A stretch of DNA of 64,000 bases from an uncultured Rhodospirillales bacterium (GCA_903822185.1 CAIJOA010000011.1:496001-560000); one strand, 5' to 3'. Positions 18,063 through 28,772 are shown, numbered from the stretch's first letter. Numbers and translations are program-made. Notes: generated by a model from the sequence alone, not told the origin.

Positions 18063-18707
18063 CTACTTCAGAACACGCGCTGGAACACCGCCCACGGAAA
18101 CATTATCCGGCAGATTTCGAATAACGGCACTTCCCGCGCCGATAGTACACATCGCGCCGATTCGTATTCCCTGAATCACCGACGCGCCGACACCGATCAG
18201 GCTGCATTCCCCGACGTGAACGTTCCCCGACAGGGTCGCCCCGGGCGCAATATGTGCATAAGCGCCGATGACACAGTCATGGTCGACGGAAGCGCGGGTG
18301 TTGATAATCGCGCCGATACCGACCTTCACCTTAGCCTGGACCACCGCGCCGGCCATGATCTGACAACCGTCTTCCAGATTCGCAAACGAACTGGTGACGG
18401 CGGCAGGATGAATGAGGGTTGAAAACCGGTACCCCCGCAGCAAAAATTTTTCCTGGATCTCTTTTCGTAGATCAGATGCCCGCGCATATCCGACGGCATT
18501 GACCAATGCGACGTCCGTGGGAGAATGATTCAATATGACATCATCATTCCCGAGTATCGCAATATCGGGAAGCGGCGGCTCGCCTTTACCATCGAACGTC
18601 GTCACGCCGAGGACCTTCGCGCCGATTAAGGAAAGCAAATCGAGCAAAACACGCGCGTGCCCTCCGCCGCCCATAACGATAACCGGATGCGTTTGCGCGG
18701 AAACCAT
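18063..18707 (-). CDS. NeuD/PglD-type sugar O/N-acetyltransferase
   Basis: A 214-residue acetyltransferase with the two-part PglD/NeuD build. The N-terminal Rossmann-like domain binds sugar nucleotide (PVIVMGGGGHARVLLDLL), and the C-terminal left-handed beta-helix of hexapeptide repeats (from about residue 95) contains the catalytic histidine in ASVDHDCVIG and ends in SVGGVPARVLK. It should acetylate the 4-amino group of a bacillosamine- or legionaminate-type precursor (LegH role), or O-acetylate the finished acid (NeuD role). ATG at 18707 shares one base with the upstream stop (TGATG). It is the last gene of the pse operon, yet the LegH role would serve the other pathway. Confidence 0.8.
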   Translation of the reverse strand: MVSAQTHPVIVMGGGGHARVLLDLLSLIGAKVLGVTTFDGKGEPPLPDIAILGNDDVILNHSPTDVALVNAVGYARASDLRKEIQEKFLLRGYRFSTLIHPAAVTSSFANLEDGCQIMAGAVVQAKVKVGIGAIINTRASVDHDCVIGAYAHIAPGATLSGNVHVGECSLIGVGASVIQGIRIGAMCTIGAGSAVIRNLPDNVSVGGVPARVLK

Positions 18708-19744
18708 CAACTTTTACCCGTGGCAGCGTAGTTCGAGTAAATCCGGGGGTATCGCTCCATCATTTCGTTCAACCGCGAATCACGAACCTGATCGAAGGCA
18801 ACTTTTGGATAAGCCGGCCCGAACAGGCTGTTGCTGAACTGAATTTGCAGCATCAACCGATGTCCCTGCCTGACATGCTGCCCTTTGTGCAGTCCGCGCG
18901 TATCTTCGGCGAGGATAGTTCCCCGCGGTGCAACAAATTCGATGATATCCTTCGCGGGATAGTGCGATTCGATTTCCTCGTCGAGCAATCGGACATAACC
19001 TTTGGATAAAAGGTTTTTCGGGATGCCGTCGGTGCGATGGGAACCGACGACGAAGTAATGCGGTCCGTTGTCGGAGGAAACGTCCGTCAGATAGATAAAA
19101 AATTTTATCCAGCGAATACGGTCCATATCGAAATGATAGAACTGGGCCGCCTCGGAGTCCGGTTGATCGGAAAAGGCGGTGTGCCACCACATCGAAACCA
19201 CATCCGCCACGGGCTGCACGCCGAGATAAGCTTGCGCAACCGCGACGATGGCAGGATCGGCCATCAGCGCCTGTACATCCGGATGATTGATGACGTCCTT
19301 TTCATCGAAATCGTAGCGCACGCCCAGCGGCTTCAATGGATCATATATCGCGGCAATCGTTTCCCGCGACTGACCGTCCTGCAAACGCACTTTCGCCGGC
19401 TGCGTCAGAGCGAAGTCGAGCAGACGGCGGCATATCTCATCAGGGACGCGGTTCTCATAGAGAAAATAGCCTTGTTCACGCAGCGTCGGGACTATCTGGG
19501 CTACCTCCCTTTCTCGCAGAGGCTGCAACACGCCCTCGCTCGCGCTCAAAGGGCGTGGCGGATGCGCCCAGGCCATCACGCGAGCGATCAGATCATTGCT
19601 GCGCCCGCCGCTGGCACAAAATAACCGGACCATGCTTTCAACCGTTTTCCGAGGCGTCACGCCGGCGATGGCAAATGTCGAGAAAGACACGCCGAGCTGT
19701 ATCATATCGAGAAACAGACGTATCGACCGCCGTAAGCTACGCAT
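18707..19744 (-). CDS. Phytanoyl-CoA-dioxygenase-family protein
   Basis: A 345-residue protein resembling Fe(II)/2-oxoglutarate dioxygenases of the PhyH family. The iron triad reads as H204 and D206 in FYHFDMD plus the distal H286 in RGLHKG, with R296 placed to bind 2-oxoglutarate. The N-terminal 80 residues are outside the catalytic core and include a hydrophobic run. It overlaps the preceding gene by 8 bases and the acetyltransferase by 1, so it belongs to the pse operon. Hydroxylation of a glycan, lipid or nonulosonate is possible; PhyH proteins are common in polysaccharide islands but few have known substrates. Confidence 0.75.
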   Translation of the reverse strand: MRSLRRSIRLFLDMIQLGVSFSTFAIAGVTPRKTVESMVRLFCASGGRSNDLIARVMAWAHPPRPLSASEGVLQPLREREVAQIVPTLREQGYFLYENRVPDEICRRLLDFALTQPAKVRLQDGQSRETIAAIYDPLKPLGVRYDFDEKDVINHPDVQALMADPAIVAVAQAYLGVQPVADVVSMWWHTAFSDQPDSEAAQFYHFDMDRIRWIKFFIYLTDVSSDNGPHYFVVGSHRTDGIPKNLLSKGYVRLLDEEIESHYPAKDIIEFVAPRGTILAEDTRGLHKGQHVRQGHRLMLQIQFSNSLFGPAYPKVAFDQVRDSRLNEMMERYPRIYSNYAATGKS

Positions 19745-21506
19745 GGGACGAAGACTCAGTAATGCAGGTCAACCACCGGCCAAGTCTCGATAAACGCGCC
19801 TTTTCTCCGGGATACATCGCGGATAGGATGCGGCCCATTTGAGACCGTATGGCGATCCCTTCCGCCTCGACGGAGGTCGTTGCCGGCGCCGTAACATCAG
19901 CCGTATCGAGGGCGGAACTCGCACCGGATGCGAACAACGCGGCGATGCGATCCTTTGATTCGATCGGCCTCGGCCGTGCGCGACAGTCGCGGCGCTCGTT
20001 CCGATAGGGATCGAATGTCCGAACCAGTTTTCCGAACGCTCTGCTCAGCAAGCTGCTCGTGGCGTATTCGCGGGAATGAACCGCGTCCGAAACATCAATA
20101 ACCATGCGCCGGTATTCGGTCGCGCACCAGCGATAGATACGAATTATATTCTCGAACCGCCATCCGTCGCCGATCGCACGTTCGATAGCATCGAAATAAG
20201 CGGCCGGCGTGAGACCCAGATAGTTCATATCGACGGGATAGAGCGCCAATTCCGATGAATAGGAAACGACGGGAATACCCAGCAGGGACATTTCCTTGCC
20301 GACACTCGACCAAGCATTGAGAAAGACATCGGTAACCTCGGCCAGATCGTAAAGCGACAGATCGTCCGCCGGCCAATTCACCGCCACGTTCGATGGCATG
20401 TCGGCAAAAAGCGCCTCGAGTTGTGACGCATGCGCGGATTTCACACCTTCGCGCTTATTCGGAAATTCGCGTGGATGAACACGAATAACAAGAAACAAAC
20501 TGGGACGAAGAGCGACATACTCGATCAAGCTCTTCACCCAGTCGGCCTGAGTCGGAAACGGGATATTCGATACGACGGGCCGCACGCCAATCGCCTCCGC
20601 CGCAAACCGTTCGTCGTAACTGGACAGCGTGGCGCACAAAACTTTTTGTTGCGGCCCAATGCCGAACCGCTTTCGCGGATCTGCGGCACCCCCCGTCTGC
20701 GGCGACGAGTAGGTGAAGACGCTGTGGCCCCGCAGCAATTCCAAAAAATGATCGGTGACGAGGCCCGCCGTGTCGGCATCAACCGGCGAATTCCGGTGAC
20801 GTGGCCACATATCAATCGCCTGACGCATCAAGTCGAAAATATCACCCTTAGAGACCATCATCGTCTGCAGCCGATGCGCGAGGTTACCGCCCGCATGCAA
20901 AAAATAAGAAGGATGATTGTGAAGGGCGGCGAGACGGCAAACCGTCTGATTGACCGAATAGAGCGCGTTATAAACCACGATCGCATCGGGAACTTCCCGC
21001 TGGATGATACGACGCGCGGCATACGCCGCGTACAGCGTGTTCTCGAGCGACGCCAGGTAATCGTGCCAAACACCGTCATTTTCGAATTCGACAGCCGACT
21101 TTTTGTGCGCGAGCAGAAATTCGTAAAGCGCGGTCCGACCGACATTGACCCCGAAAACCTCGAGATCGAGAACAGTGTCGCGCCGGACCTTCGCGATCAG
21201 GCTTGTGATAGCCGAGATATCTTCAGGGCTCAGTTCCTCGGCAATATCGGAACCGCGAAACCCGAATTCATGCCGCAGCAAATGTTTCTTGTCTTCGCAT
21301 CGACGACAAACTTCGGCGCGCCGTTCAGGCGAATCTTGACTGGAAACACCATACGCCGCCATGGCGACACAGCCGGCTTTTAGCTGTCGACCGCACGTCG
21401 CATAAAATATCTCATGCCCGCTATCGCGGAGCGCTTCGGCGATCAGAGCCTCCGGAAACGCATGGGCCCAGATAGCCGCGTGCGGCGCAAAGAAAAGCAG
21501 CTTCAA
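19737..21506 (-). CDS. Capsule-type glycosyltransferase-like protein
   Basis: A roughly 590-residue GT-B-like protein. It begins KLLFFAPHAAIWAHAFPE, has a cysteine group after residue 70 (CRRCEDKKHLLRHE), and a central KVLCATLSSYDERFA followed by LVIRVHPREFPNKR, the R-x-HPRE block seen in capsule/LPS transferases. SSVGKEMSLLGIPVVSY is the donor-site-like segment. The C-terminal 90 residues look disordered. I take the TTG at 21506, which overlaps the pseI stop as TTGA; a TTG at 21518 is also possible. Placed directly after pseI, it is the best candidate in this operon for transferring the pseudaminate-type sugar. It is not PseG: the PseG N-terminal GxGHxxR motif is absent. Confidence 0.65.
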   Translation of the reverse strand: MKLLFFAPHAAIWAHAFPEALIAEALRDSGHEIFYATCGRQLKAGCVAMAAYGVSSQDSPERRAEVCRRCEDKKHLLRHEFGFRGSDIAEELSPEDISAITSLIAKVRRDTVLDLEVFGVNVGRTALYEFLLAHKKSAVEFENDGVWHDYLASLENTLYAAYAARRIIQREVPDAIVVYNALYSVNQTVCRLAALHNHPSYFLHAGGNLAHRLQTMMVSKGDIFDLMRQAIDMWPRHRNSPVDADTAGLVTDHFLELLRGHSVFTYSSPQTGGAADPRKRFGIGPQQKVLCATLSSYDERFAAEAIGVRPVVSNIPFPTQADWVKSLIEYVALRPSLFLVIRVHPREFPNKREGVKSAHASQLEALFADMPSNVAVNWPADDLSLYDLAEVTDVFLNAWSSVGKEMSLLGIPVVSYSSELALYPVDMNYLGLTPAAYFDAIERAIGDGWRFENIIRIYRWCATEYRRMVIDVSDAVHSREYATSSLLSRAFGKLVRTFDPYRNERRDCRARPRPIESKDRIAALFASGASSALDTADVTAPATTSVEAEGIAIRSQMGRILSAMYPGEKARLSRLGRWLTCITESSSHA

Positions 21507-22555
21507 AGCAAATCCCAACTCAGCGGCGTGCCTTTAGCGACCGCGCGGTTGATCTTTCGTCCCAGCACTTCTTCATAATGTATTGGCGCCAACCCAAAGC
21601 CGGGGCGGATACGACGCAGATTTTCGGTGGTGAGCACGTCACCGGCCGACATATCAGAAGCGATATAAAGAGAACGGCGAAATTTTAGAGATTCATGTTC
21701 GGCCGCTGTTGGGCCATAAGCAACATGGCCCAATGCCTGATAGGCCCGCCCGGTTTCTTCCACAAGCGACGCAAGTTCGGCCGGCTCCAGCGAGAATTGG
21801 GAATCGACTCCGCCATCCGCGCGTGCGAGCGTAAAGTGTTTCTCGATGACGGTTGCACCGAGAACGACCGACGCCACGGATACGCCGATCCCCATCGTAT
21901 GGTCCGACAAACCCACCTGTGCATTAAAGAGTTCGCGCAGATGGGGAATGGTCGAGATATTGGTGTTGGCCGGGCTCGCGGGATAGGTGCTGGTGCATTT
22001 AAGAAGAACCAAGTCACGATTTCCGGCCGCACGCGCAGCCGTTACCGTTTGATCGAGTTCCGCGACGGTCGCCATCCCGGTCGAGATGATCATGGGCTTA
22101 CCGGTTGCCGCGACTTTGCGAATGAGGGGAAGATCAGTATTTTCAAACGACGCGATTTTGTAAACCGGCACATCGAGCGTTTCGAGGAAGTCGACGGCAC
22201 TTTCATCGAATGGGGTCGAAAATCCGACCATGCCGTGTTCACGGCAACGCTTGAAAATGGCCTCATGCCACTCCCACGGCGTATAGGCGTGTTGATAGAG
22301 CGCGTAGAGTGTGCTGCCGTTCCAGAGACTATCGGTATCGGCAATCGAAAATTCTCCCGACGATAAGTTCAACGTCATCGTATCGGCCGTGTAGGTTTGT
22401 ATTTTCAAACCGTGGGCGCCCGCTTGCGCCGCAGCGTCAACAATCGCAAGAGCACGGCTTAACGACTGATTATGATTGCCCGACATCTCGGCGATGATAA
22501 AGGGCTTGTTGCCTGGGCCAATCAGGCGATCGGCAACCTGAAACGATTGAATCAT
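21503..22555 (-). CDS. pseI: Pseudaminic acid synthase
   Basis: A 350-residue NeuB-superfamily synthase of the PseI branch, condensing 2,4-diacetamido-2,4,6-trideoxy-altrose with phosphoenolpyruvate. Key blocks are FIIAEMSGNHNQSLSRAL (the MSGNHN form is typical of PseI), GLKIQTYTADTMT, GFSTPFDESAVDFLE, YKIASFEN, IISTGMA, LLKCTSTYPA, VGLSDHTMG and VIEKHFTL. A C-terminal SAF domain follows from about residue 290. I chose the ATG at 22555, which has AAGGTGG about 9 bases upstream; the open frame extends to 22648 without a plausible site. It is downstream of pseB, pseC and the cytidylyltransferase, but pseG and pseH are not among its neighbours. Confidence 0.88.
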   Translation of the reverse strand: MIQSFQVADRLIGPGNKPFIIAEMSGNHNQSLSRALAIVDAAAQAGAHGLKIQTYTADTMTLNLSSGEFSIADTDSLWNGSTLYALYQHAYTPWEWHEAIFKRCREHGMVGFSTPFDESAVDFLETLDVPVYKIASFENTDLPLIRKVAATGKPMIISTGMATVAELDQTVTAARAAGNRDLVLLKCTSTYPASPANTNISTIPHLRELFNAQVGLSDHTMGIGVSVASVVLGATVIEKHFTLARADGGVDSQFSLEPAELASLVEETGRAYQALGHVAYGPTAAEHESLKFRRSLYIASDMSAGDVLTTENLRRIRPGFGLAPIHYEEVLGRKINRAVAKGTPLSWDLL

Positions 22556-22610
22556 TGTCTCGATCCACCTTTTTAAGGCGAAGAAGTATTCGTGAACCCC
22601 GAACGCCGCC

Positions 22611-23356
22611 TCACGACGACGCAAGCATTTTTTGCTCAATGCCCGCATTGAGCGCCGGCAATTCGGGATGTCGGCTTAAAAGCGACAAGATTTCGTTCAT
22701 CCCGAAGACTCCATCCGGCGTGAACAAGGCGCCGTAAACGGCTTCGATGAAGCGCCAGTCTTCGATCGTATCGAGCGTCCAGCGGTACTGCGAATAGTCG
22801 GGATCACCGCCGAAATTGCGCAGCCGGAAGCGATCGGGATGGCGGTAGATAAAAGGGGTCACATGTTCGCGCTCGTCGTCCCGTGCGGCGTTACGATACG
22901 CTTGCTCGAGAGCGGCGAAGGTGAATATTTCCGCATCCAATCCACGCGGGAACCGGCGCGTGAGGGTGTTGCTGAGATAGTCGATACCGGGAACAGATTT
23001 CTGAGCCACCGCAAAGCTTCTCAGCATCTCCCCCAACAGTCCCCCTTCGAACAGGGGACAATCCGACGTAACACGCACAACGACATCAGCATCGTGCGCC
23101 GACGCCGCGAGATAATAGCGCGCTAACACATCCGTTTCACTGCCGCGGAACAGCGTCGCACCAAGAACCCGCGTGGCCGCAGCGATATCATCATCAACTG
23201 AATGGTCGGTTGTCGCGACGATAATTTCGTCGATACCCTGCGCCCTGGAAACGCGCTCCACGACATGAGAAAGAACGCTCCTGCCGCAGAGGGTTTTAAG
23301 AACCTTTCCGGGCAAGCGCGACGAATTCATACGCGCCTGGATAATCGCAGCCGTCT

Positions 23357-23360
<4 letters not shown>
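22611..23360 (-). CDS. pseF: Cytidylyltransferase, SpsF/PseF-like
   Basis: A 249-residue nucleotidyltransferase with the N-terminal loop IIQARMNSSRLPGKVLKTL, the form found in SpsF-type and many PseF-type enzymes. EIIVATTDHSVDD and VRVTSDCPLF supply the base- and metal-binding residues. It lies directly between pseC (4-base overlap) and pseI, so CMP activation of pseudaminic acid is the natural role. The SpsF family also contains enzymes of spore-coat polysaccharide synthesis whose sugar is not certain, so the symbol rests on context. Confidence 0.72.
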
Positions 23361-25557
<2,197 letters not shown>

Positions 25558-25626
25558 TCAGCCCAATAAGGTAAGCAAGGCAGTACAAGCGTCAAGTTTC
25601 GTTGTTAATTGGTCGATCGGCACAGC

Positions 25627-26619
25627 TTACAGAACACGGCCTCGAGCGATCCAGACACCGCAGCCACGCCAGATAATCGCGCCGACGGCGCGGAACTTAG
25701 TCGCGAAGGCTCCGACCTTGAAAGAATCCCTCCTGAGTGGCGTGATCTTCAAGACACCTCCAAGGCGCCGTTCGCCGGCGGCAATATCCTCAAGATACGG
25801 CCTGTAGAGCAGATGCCGAACAAGAGCATTGAGCGGTGCGCCGAATTCATGATGCGCCGTACGCCAGAGATAGGAGGTCACCCGCCGCAGGCCGTGAAAA
25901 TGAAAGAAAACAAGCGGCGCGCCATCGACCAGCGGAACGCCCGCGTCACTCTTCGACAAACGATAATTATCAAGGTTCCACGGCGCCAGATTGACGCCGG
26001 GATTCTCGTCGATTTGCACGCCACCGAACAAGCGGGGAAAGCGATCGAGATATTTCTGGTCAGCGAAACGATCCGCTTCCTCAATGTCGTAACACCACTC
26101 GACGCAGCGTTCGTACCACCAACGTAAGCAGCGGAGCCCTTCGGTATCGCGCCGGAATCCTACCCATCCGACGTTATAAATTCCCCATCTCAAGAGATGT
26201 TCGTTCCGCCGCGAAAATCGATGGGGCACGATGAGCACGGACGAGCCGGAAAATTCCTGGAATATACGGTCGGGGCTGCTGAAGAAGTAAAGGTCCGCAT
26301 CGAGATAGGTCAGCGTATCGATCTGCGGCTGCTTATCGAACAGCCACGTCAGCAAAGCCGGCGTGCAGGTAAAATAATATTCGAGTAAAGAGCGGCCGCT
26401 CTTTACCGCCGCCAAGGATGGAAGAGCGGTTTCGAGAGCATTGAGCTTTAGCGGAACGACATCAGGCAGTCCGAGAAGGCTGATCTGCCTGTAGCATTCA
26501 TCGCTCATGCACAGAACCCATAAACGAAAGGGCGCGCAATGGCGGCGCATCGATTCATAAAGCGCGAGGCCGCGCGTCAAATACCGATCGTCGAAATAGG
26601 TACAGTAATGAGCGGTCAT
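25627..26619 (-). CDS. GT-A-type glycosyltransferase (GT8-like)
   Basis: A 330-residue nucleotide-diphosphosugar transferase. It begins HYCTYFDDRYLTRGLALYESM, as in GT8-like enzymes, and has the metal-binding DxD in LTYLDADLYFFSSP near residue 105. An IYNVGWVGFRRD segment and the late FHFHGLRR histidine block are also typical. It lies between the methyltransferase and pseB, in the same direction, 26 bases from the former. It probably adds a hexose to the glycan that carries the nonulosonate. Donor sugar unknown. Confidence 0.75.
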   Translation of the reverse strand: MTAHYCTYFDDRYLTRGLALYESMRRHCAPFRLWVLCMSDECYRQISLLGLPDVVPLKLNALETALPSLAAVKSGRSLLEYYFTCTPALLTWLFDKQPQIDTLTYLDADLYFFSSPDRIFQEFSGSSVLIVPHRFSRRNEHLLRWGIYNVGWVGFRRDTEGLRCLRWWYERCVEWCYDIEEADRFADQKYLDRFPRLFGGVQIDENPGVNLAPWNLDNYRLSKSDAGVPLVDGAPLVFFHFHGLRRVTSYLWRTAHHEFGAPLNALVRHLLYRPYLEDIAAGERRLGGVLKITPLRRDSFKVGAFATKFRAVGAIIWRGCGVWIARGRVL

Positions 26620-26645
26620 GATGCGTCGGCGTGACCAGTCTCTTT

Positions 26646-27494
26646 CTAGGAAGACGTCACTTCAAATCGCTGCGTCCAATCCGATTCGAAGGGCAACGCC
26701 GCGTCAGACGCGTAAAAATAAAGATTATGCCGTTCTTCCAACGGATCCGACCATTTCGTTTCGAACACGCGGATATTCCCAAAATTACCCGTGAGAATAC
26801 GTGCCAGATCTGCCTTCGACTTGAATTCGTATTCATGATCGGGATGCGATTTTTCATCCCGTTCGACAATCGTATAGCCGGTCAGTATTCCCGTTGCCCC
26901 CAAGCGCTGCTTGATCTGCCGCAAAACATCGGCGATTTCCTGCTCGGTGAAATGCTCGATCGCGGCGTCCCAAACGACATTATCGAACGATCCTTCCGGC
27001 ATCCCGGTTCTAATGTCCGCGCAGCGAAATTCGAGGTTCGCCGCCTTGAAATTTTTGGTGGCATGCCGCGTCGCCAGGGGATCGAAATCGACCGCGATGA
27101 TTTTTGACGCACGCAAAGAATAGAAGTGGTAACTGAAAAAGCCGCCGCCGCAGCACAGATCGAGAACCCGGCCGCCCTGCTTCATGGCCAACGCGCCGAA
27201 CACTCCGCGCTCCCAACTCATCGGGTTGCGCGTGAAATCCCAACGCCAATGCTGATCGATCGTGTGATCGAACCATTCCGGCGGATGCGGCGCAAATCGC
27301 CACTCGACCTGGAATTGCAACCAATGTCCCCAAAAAGTAAGCGCCCGAAGTAGGCGGTTCATCATCTTGACGAACGGCCGGAACCACCAGATGGCGCGCC
27401 GTATGTTGTCTTTGAGAAACTTTGGCAACTCGTTAAGGTCCTCGTTATTCGGCGCTCTTAGCAGGCATGCTACCGCAGTCCGGGTGACGAGCAT
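26646..27494 (-). CDS. Class I SAM-dependent methyltransferase
   Basis: A 282-residue methyltransferase. After about 85 residues rich in aromatics come SAM motif I (GRVLDLCCGGGFFSYHF), IIAVDFDP with the ribose-binding aspartate, FRCADIRTG and SFDNVVWDAAIEHFTEQE, a Methyltransf_11-type arrangement. It is the first gene after the NusG-like antiterminator, 40 bases downstream, with a small palindromic RNA hairpin between. The target is presumably a glycan. Confidence 0.8.
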   Translation of the reverse strand: MLVTRTAVACLLRAPNNEDLNELPKFLKDNIRRAIWWFRPFVKMMNRLLRALTFWGHWLQFQVEWRFAPHPPEWFDHTIDQHWRWDFTRNPMSWERGVFGALAMKQGGRVLDLCCGGGFFSYHFYSLRASKIIAVDFDPLATRHATKNFKAANLEFRCADIRTGMPEGSFDNVVWDAAIEHFTEQEIADVLRQIKQRLGATGILTGYTIVERDEKSHPDHEYEFKSKADLARILTGNFGNIRVFETKWSDPLEERHNLYFYASDAALPFESDWTQRFEVTSS

Positions 27495-27513
27495 GTCACC
27501 GGACCATCAGAAT

Positions 27514-27528
27514 GGCGCATGATGCGCC
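27514..27528 (-). promoter_or_regulatory. Intercistronic hairpin downstream of nusG-like gene
   Basis: A perfect 15-base palindrome, GGCGCAT-G-ATGCGCC, lies 7 bases after the stop of the NusG-like gene and 19 bases before the methyltransferase start. In RNA it would fold as a 5-pair GC-rich stem with a 5-base loop. No T-run follows, so it is not a normal intrinsic terminator. It could act as a pause or recruitment site for the NusG-like factor, by analogy with the hairpin in ops/RfaH systems; this is inference. Confidence 0.35.
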
Positions 27529-27534
27529 GGCAGC

Positions 27535-28050
27535 CTAGACCGCAACGACCGATTCTGTGTCGAATACGACCCGGACGTTGCGACCCAAAAAATTCAAAAG
27601 AACCGCTGCTCGATCCCGGTCAGCGATTTCCTCGAACAGTCCCAAACACGCCTCAAAGGCTCCGCCGAGGATCTGAACCTTATCGCCGCGTTGAAAAGCG
27701 AATTTCTTTTCAAGCTCGATAAGACCATGGTCGTCTTCCCGGCGTCTCAAACCTTCGACGATATCCTCCTGCAGAACGGACGGAAATTCGCCGTTCGAGA
27801 CAAGACGCGCCACCCCGAACGTCGATTGAATCGCGCGCCAGCGCTGCGCCGCGATATCGATGGCAACGAACAGGTATCGCGGAAACAACGGCGCCGCCAC
27901 GATTTCTATCCGGCGCGCATGACTGCGGCGTTTGCGATAGCAGGGCATATAGGTTTCAAACCCTTGACGCCGAAGATTGGTCACGGCGCGCGCTTCGGCA
28001 TGAGGATGCGTTTCGACGACATACCAATGGCGCATCTGTGTCGCCGTCAT
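27535..28050 (-). CDS. NusG/RfaH-like transcription antiterminator
   Basis: A 171-residue specialised NusG paralogue. The N-terminal NGN domain (about residues 7-105) shows HWYVVETHPHAEARAVTNLRRQGFETYMP and PLFPRYLFVAID, and the C-terminal KOW domain shows KFAFQRGDKVQILGGAFEACLGLFEEI. NGN binds RNA polymerase across the clamp and suppresses pausing, and such paralogues (RfaH, LoaP, UpxY) are needed for long polysaccharide operons. Its ATG overlaps the preceding regulator's stop by 4 bases, and eleven genes of glycan synthesis follow on the same strand, so it probably drives transcription through its own operon. It is far from the secE-nusG-rplK context of housekeeping NusG. Confidence 0.85.
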   Translation of the reverse strand: MTATQMRHWYVVETHPHAEARAVTNLRRQGFETYMPCYRKRRSHARRIEIVAAPLFPRYLFVAIDIAAQRWRAIQSTFGVARLVSNGEFPSVLQEDIVEGLRRREDDHGLIELEKKFAFQRGDKVQILGGAFEACLGLFEEIADRDRAAVLLNFLGRNVRVVFDTESVVAV

Positions 28051-28679
28051 ACGCGCACCTTGTGCTTCGCATGAAACGACAATCCCAGCAATGCAGGCGC
28101 CAGCACCCTATCGGGGCCGAAACGCTCGATTGCTTTCTTCAGAACCGAGGCGCTGGCCGTAAGATCCGTGATCATGACTCCATCAAAACTTTCGGCGACA
28201 TCGTCAAAAGACAAGAAAATCGGCAGTCCAACGAAAGCTGCCTGTTGGACCTTCGCGTCGACGACGCCGACGATCACGATCCCGCCTTCCAAAGCACAGA
28301 TGGTTGAAATCTCCGCAAGGTCCGACACGCCAGCCAAAAGAATCTTCTTCCAGCCTCTGCGTTTCGCGTCTTCGAACGTCGCCGCGCAATCGGCCCGAGC
28401 GTGGCGGAAGAAAGAAAATGAATAAGATAGATATTCGACCGTCAGTCGGGATTTTTCCGCAAAACCTTGAGGCGTCAGATAATAAGTATATCGTCGCGCC
28501 GGCGCATCCGTGACTTTGACCAAGCCTTTTTTTACGCAACGCTTTAAATAGGCGTTCACCAGCCCCAAAGCGATGCCAAACTCGGCTGACAGACTGCGCT
28601 GCGATTGGGTGCCGTCTCGCTCAACCGATTCGAGCAATCCCAATAAGATTCGCGCGTCTCCGTTTTTTTGATCGATCAT
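28047..28679 (-). CDS. Winged-helix regulator with Rossmann-like C-terminal domain
   Basis: A 210-residue protein. Residues 8-75 form a MarR-like winged helix (TQSQRSLSAEFGIALGLVNA is the recognition-helix region, and ARRYTYYLTPQGF the wing). Residues 90-195 read as an alpha/beta Rossmann-like domain (KKILLAGVSDLAEISTICAL, IVIVGVVDAK, DGVMITDLTASASVL) resembling the sugar-nucleotide-binding part of PglD-like proteins. It may sense a sugar nucleotide or related glycan intermediate and control the operon it heads. Two palindromes at its own promoter support autoregulation. It is transcribed with the NusG-like gene. Confidence 0.72.
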   Translation of the reverse strand: MIDQKNGDARILLGLLESVERDGTQSQRSLSAEFGIALGLVNAYLKRCVKKGLVKVTDAPARRYTYYLTPQGFAEKSRLTVEYLSYSFSFFRHARADCAATFEDAKRRGWKKILLAGVSDLAEISTICALEGGIVIVGVVDAKVQQAAFVGLPIFLSFDDVAESFDGVMITDLTASASVLKKAIERFGPDRVLAPALLGLSFHAKHKVRV

Positions 28680-28705
28680 CCGTCAGAGGCCCTAATCTTC
28701 CCATC

Positions 28706-28735
28706 CTTATACGTCGTTCATCAGATGAACGTCAA
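28706..28735 (-). promoter_or_regulatory. Promoter of the regulator/nusG-like/pse operon
   Basis: Read on the minus strand: -35 TTGACG (28735-28730), an 18-base spacer and -10 TATAAG (28711-28706), with transcription expected near 28699 and the start codon at 28679. This is one of the best consensus matches in the window. The spacer is almost filled by the palindrome described separately, the usual position for a repressor that blocks RNA polymerase. Confidence 0.7.
28715..28731. promoter_or_regulatory. Operator candidate 1 (perfect 17-base palindrome)
   Basis: CGTTCATC-A-GATGAACG is a perfect inverted repeat with 8-base arms lying between the -35 and -10 boxes. Size and symmetry suit a dimeric winged-helix protein, most simply the product of the gene it precedes. 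Confidence 0.6.
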
Positions 28736-28739
28736 GCTT

Positions 28740-28756
28740 CGTTCACAGCACGAACG
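28740..28756. promoter_or_regulatory. Operator candidate 2 (imperfect 17-base palindrome)
   Basis: CGTTCACAGCACGAACG repeats the outer half-sites CGTTC and GAACG of operator 1 with the same 17-base length, and its centre is 25 bases upstream, just beyond the -35 box. The shared outer arms and spacing suggest a second, weaker site for the same protein. It would also be near any rightward promoter. Confidence 0.5.
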
Positions 28757-28772
28757 ATCTCCGCTCACGTGA

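Noticed and set aside
19737-21506. Possible PseG (UDP-sugar hydrolase)
   Set aside because: Lacks the PseG N-terminal GxGHxxR motif and is far longer than the usual 350 residues or so.
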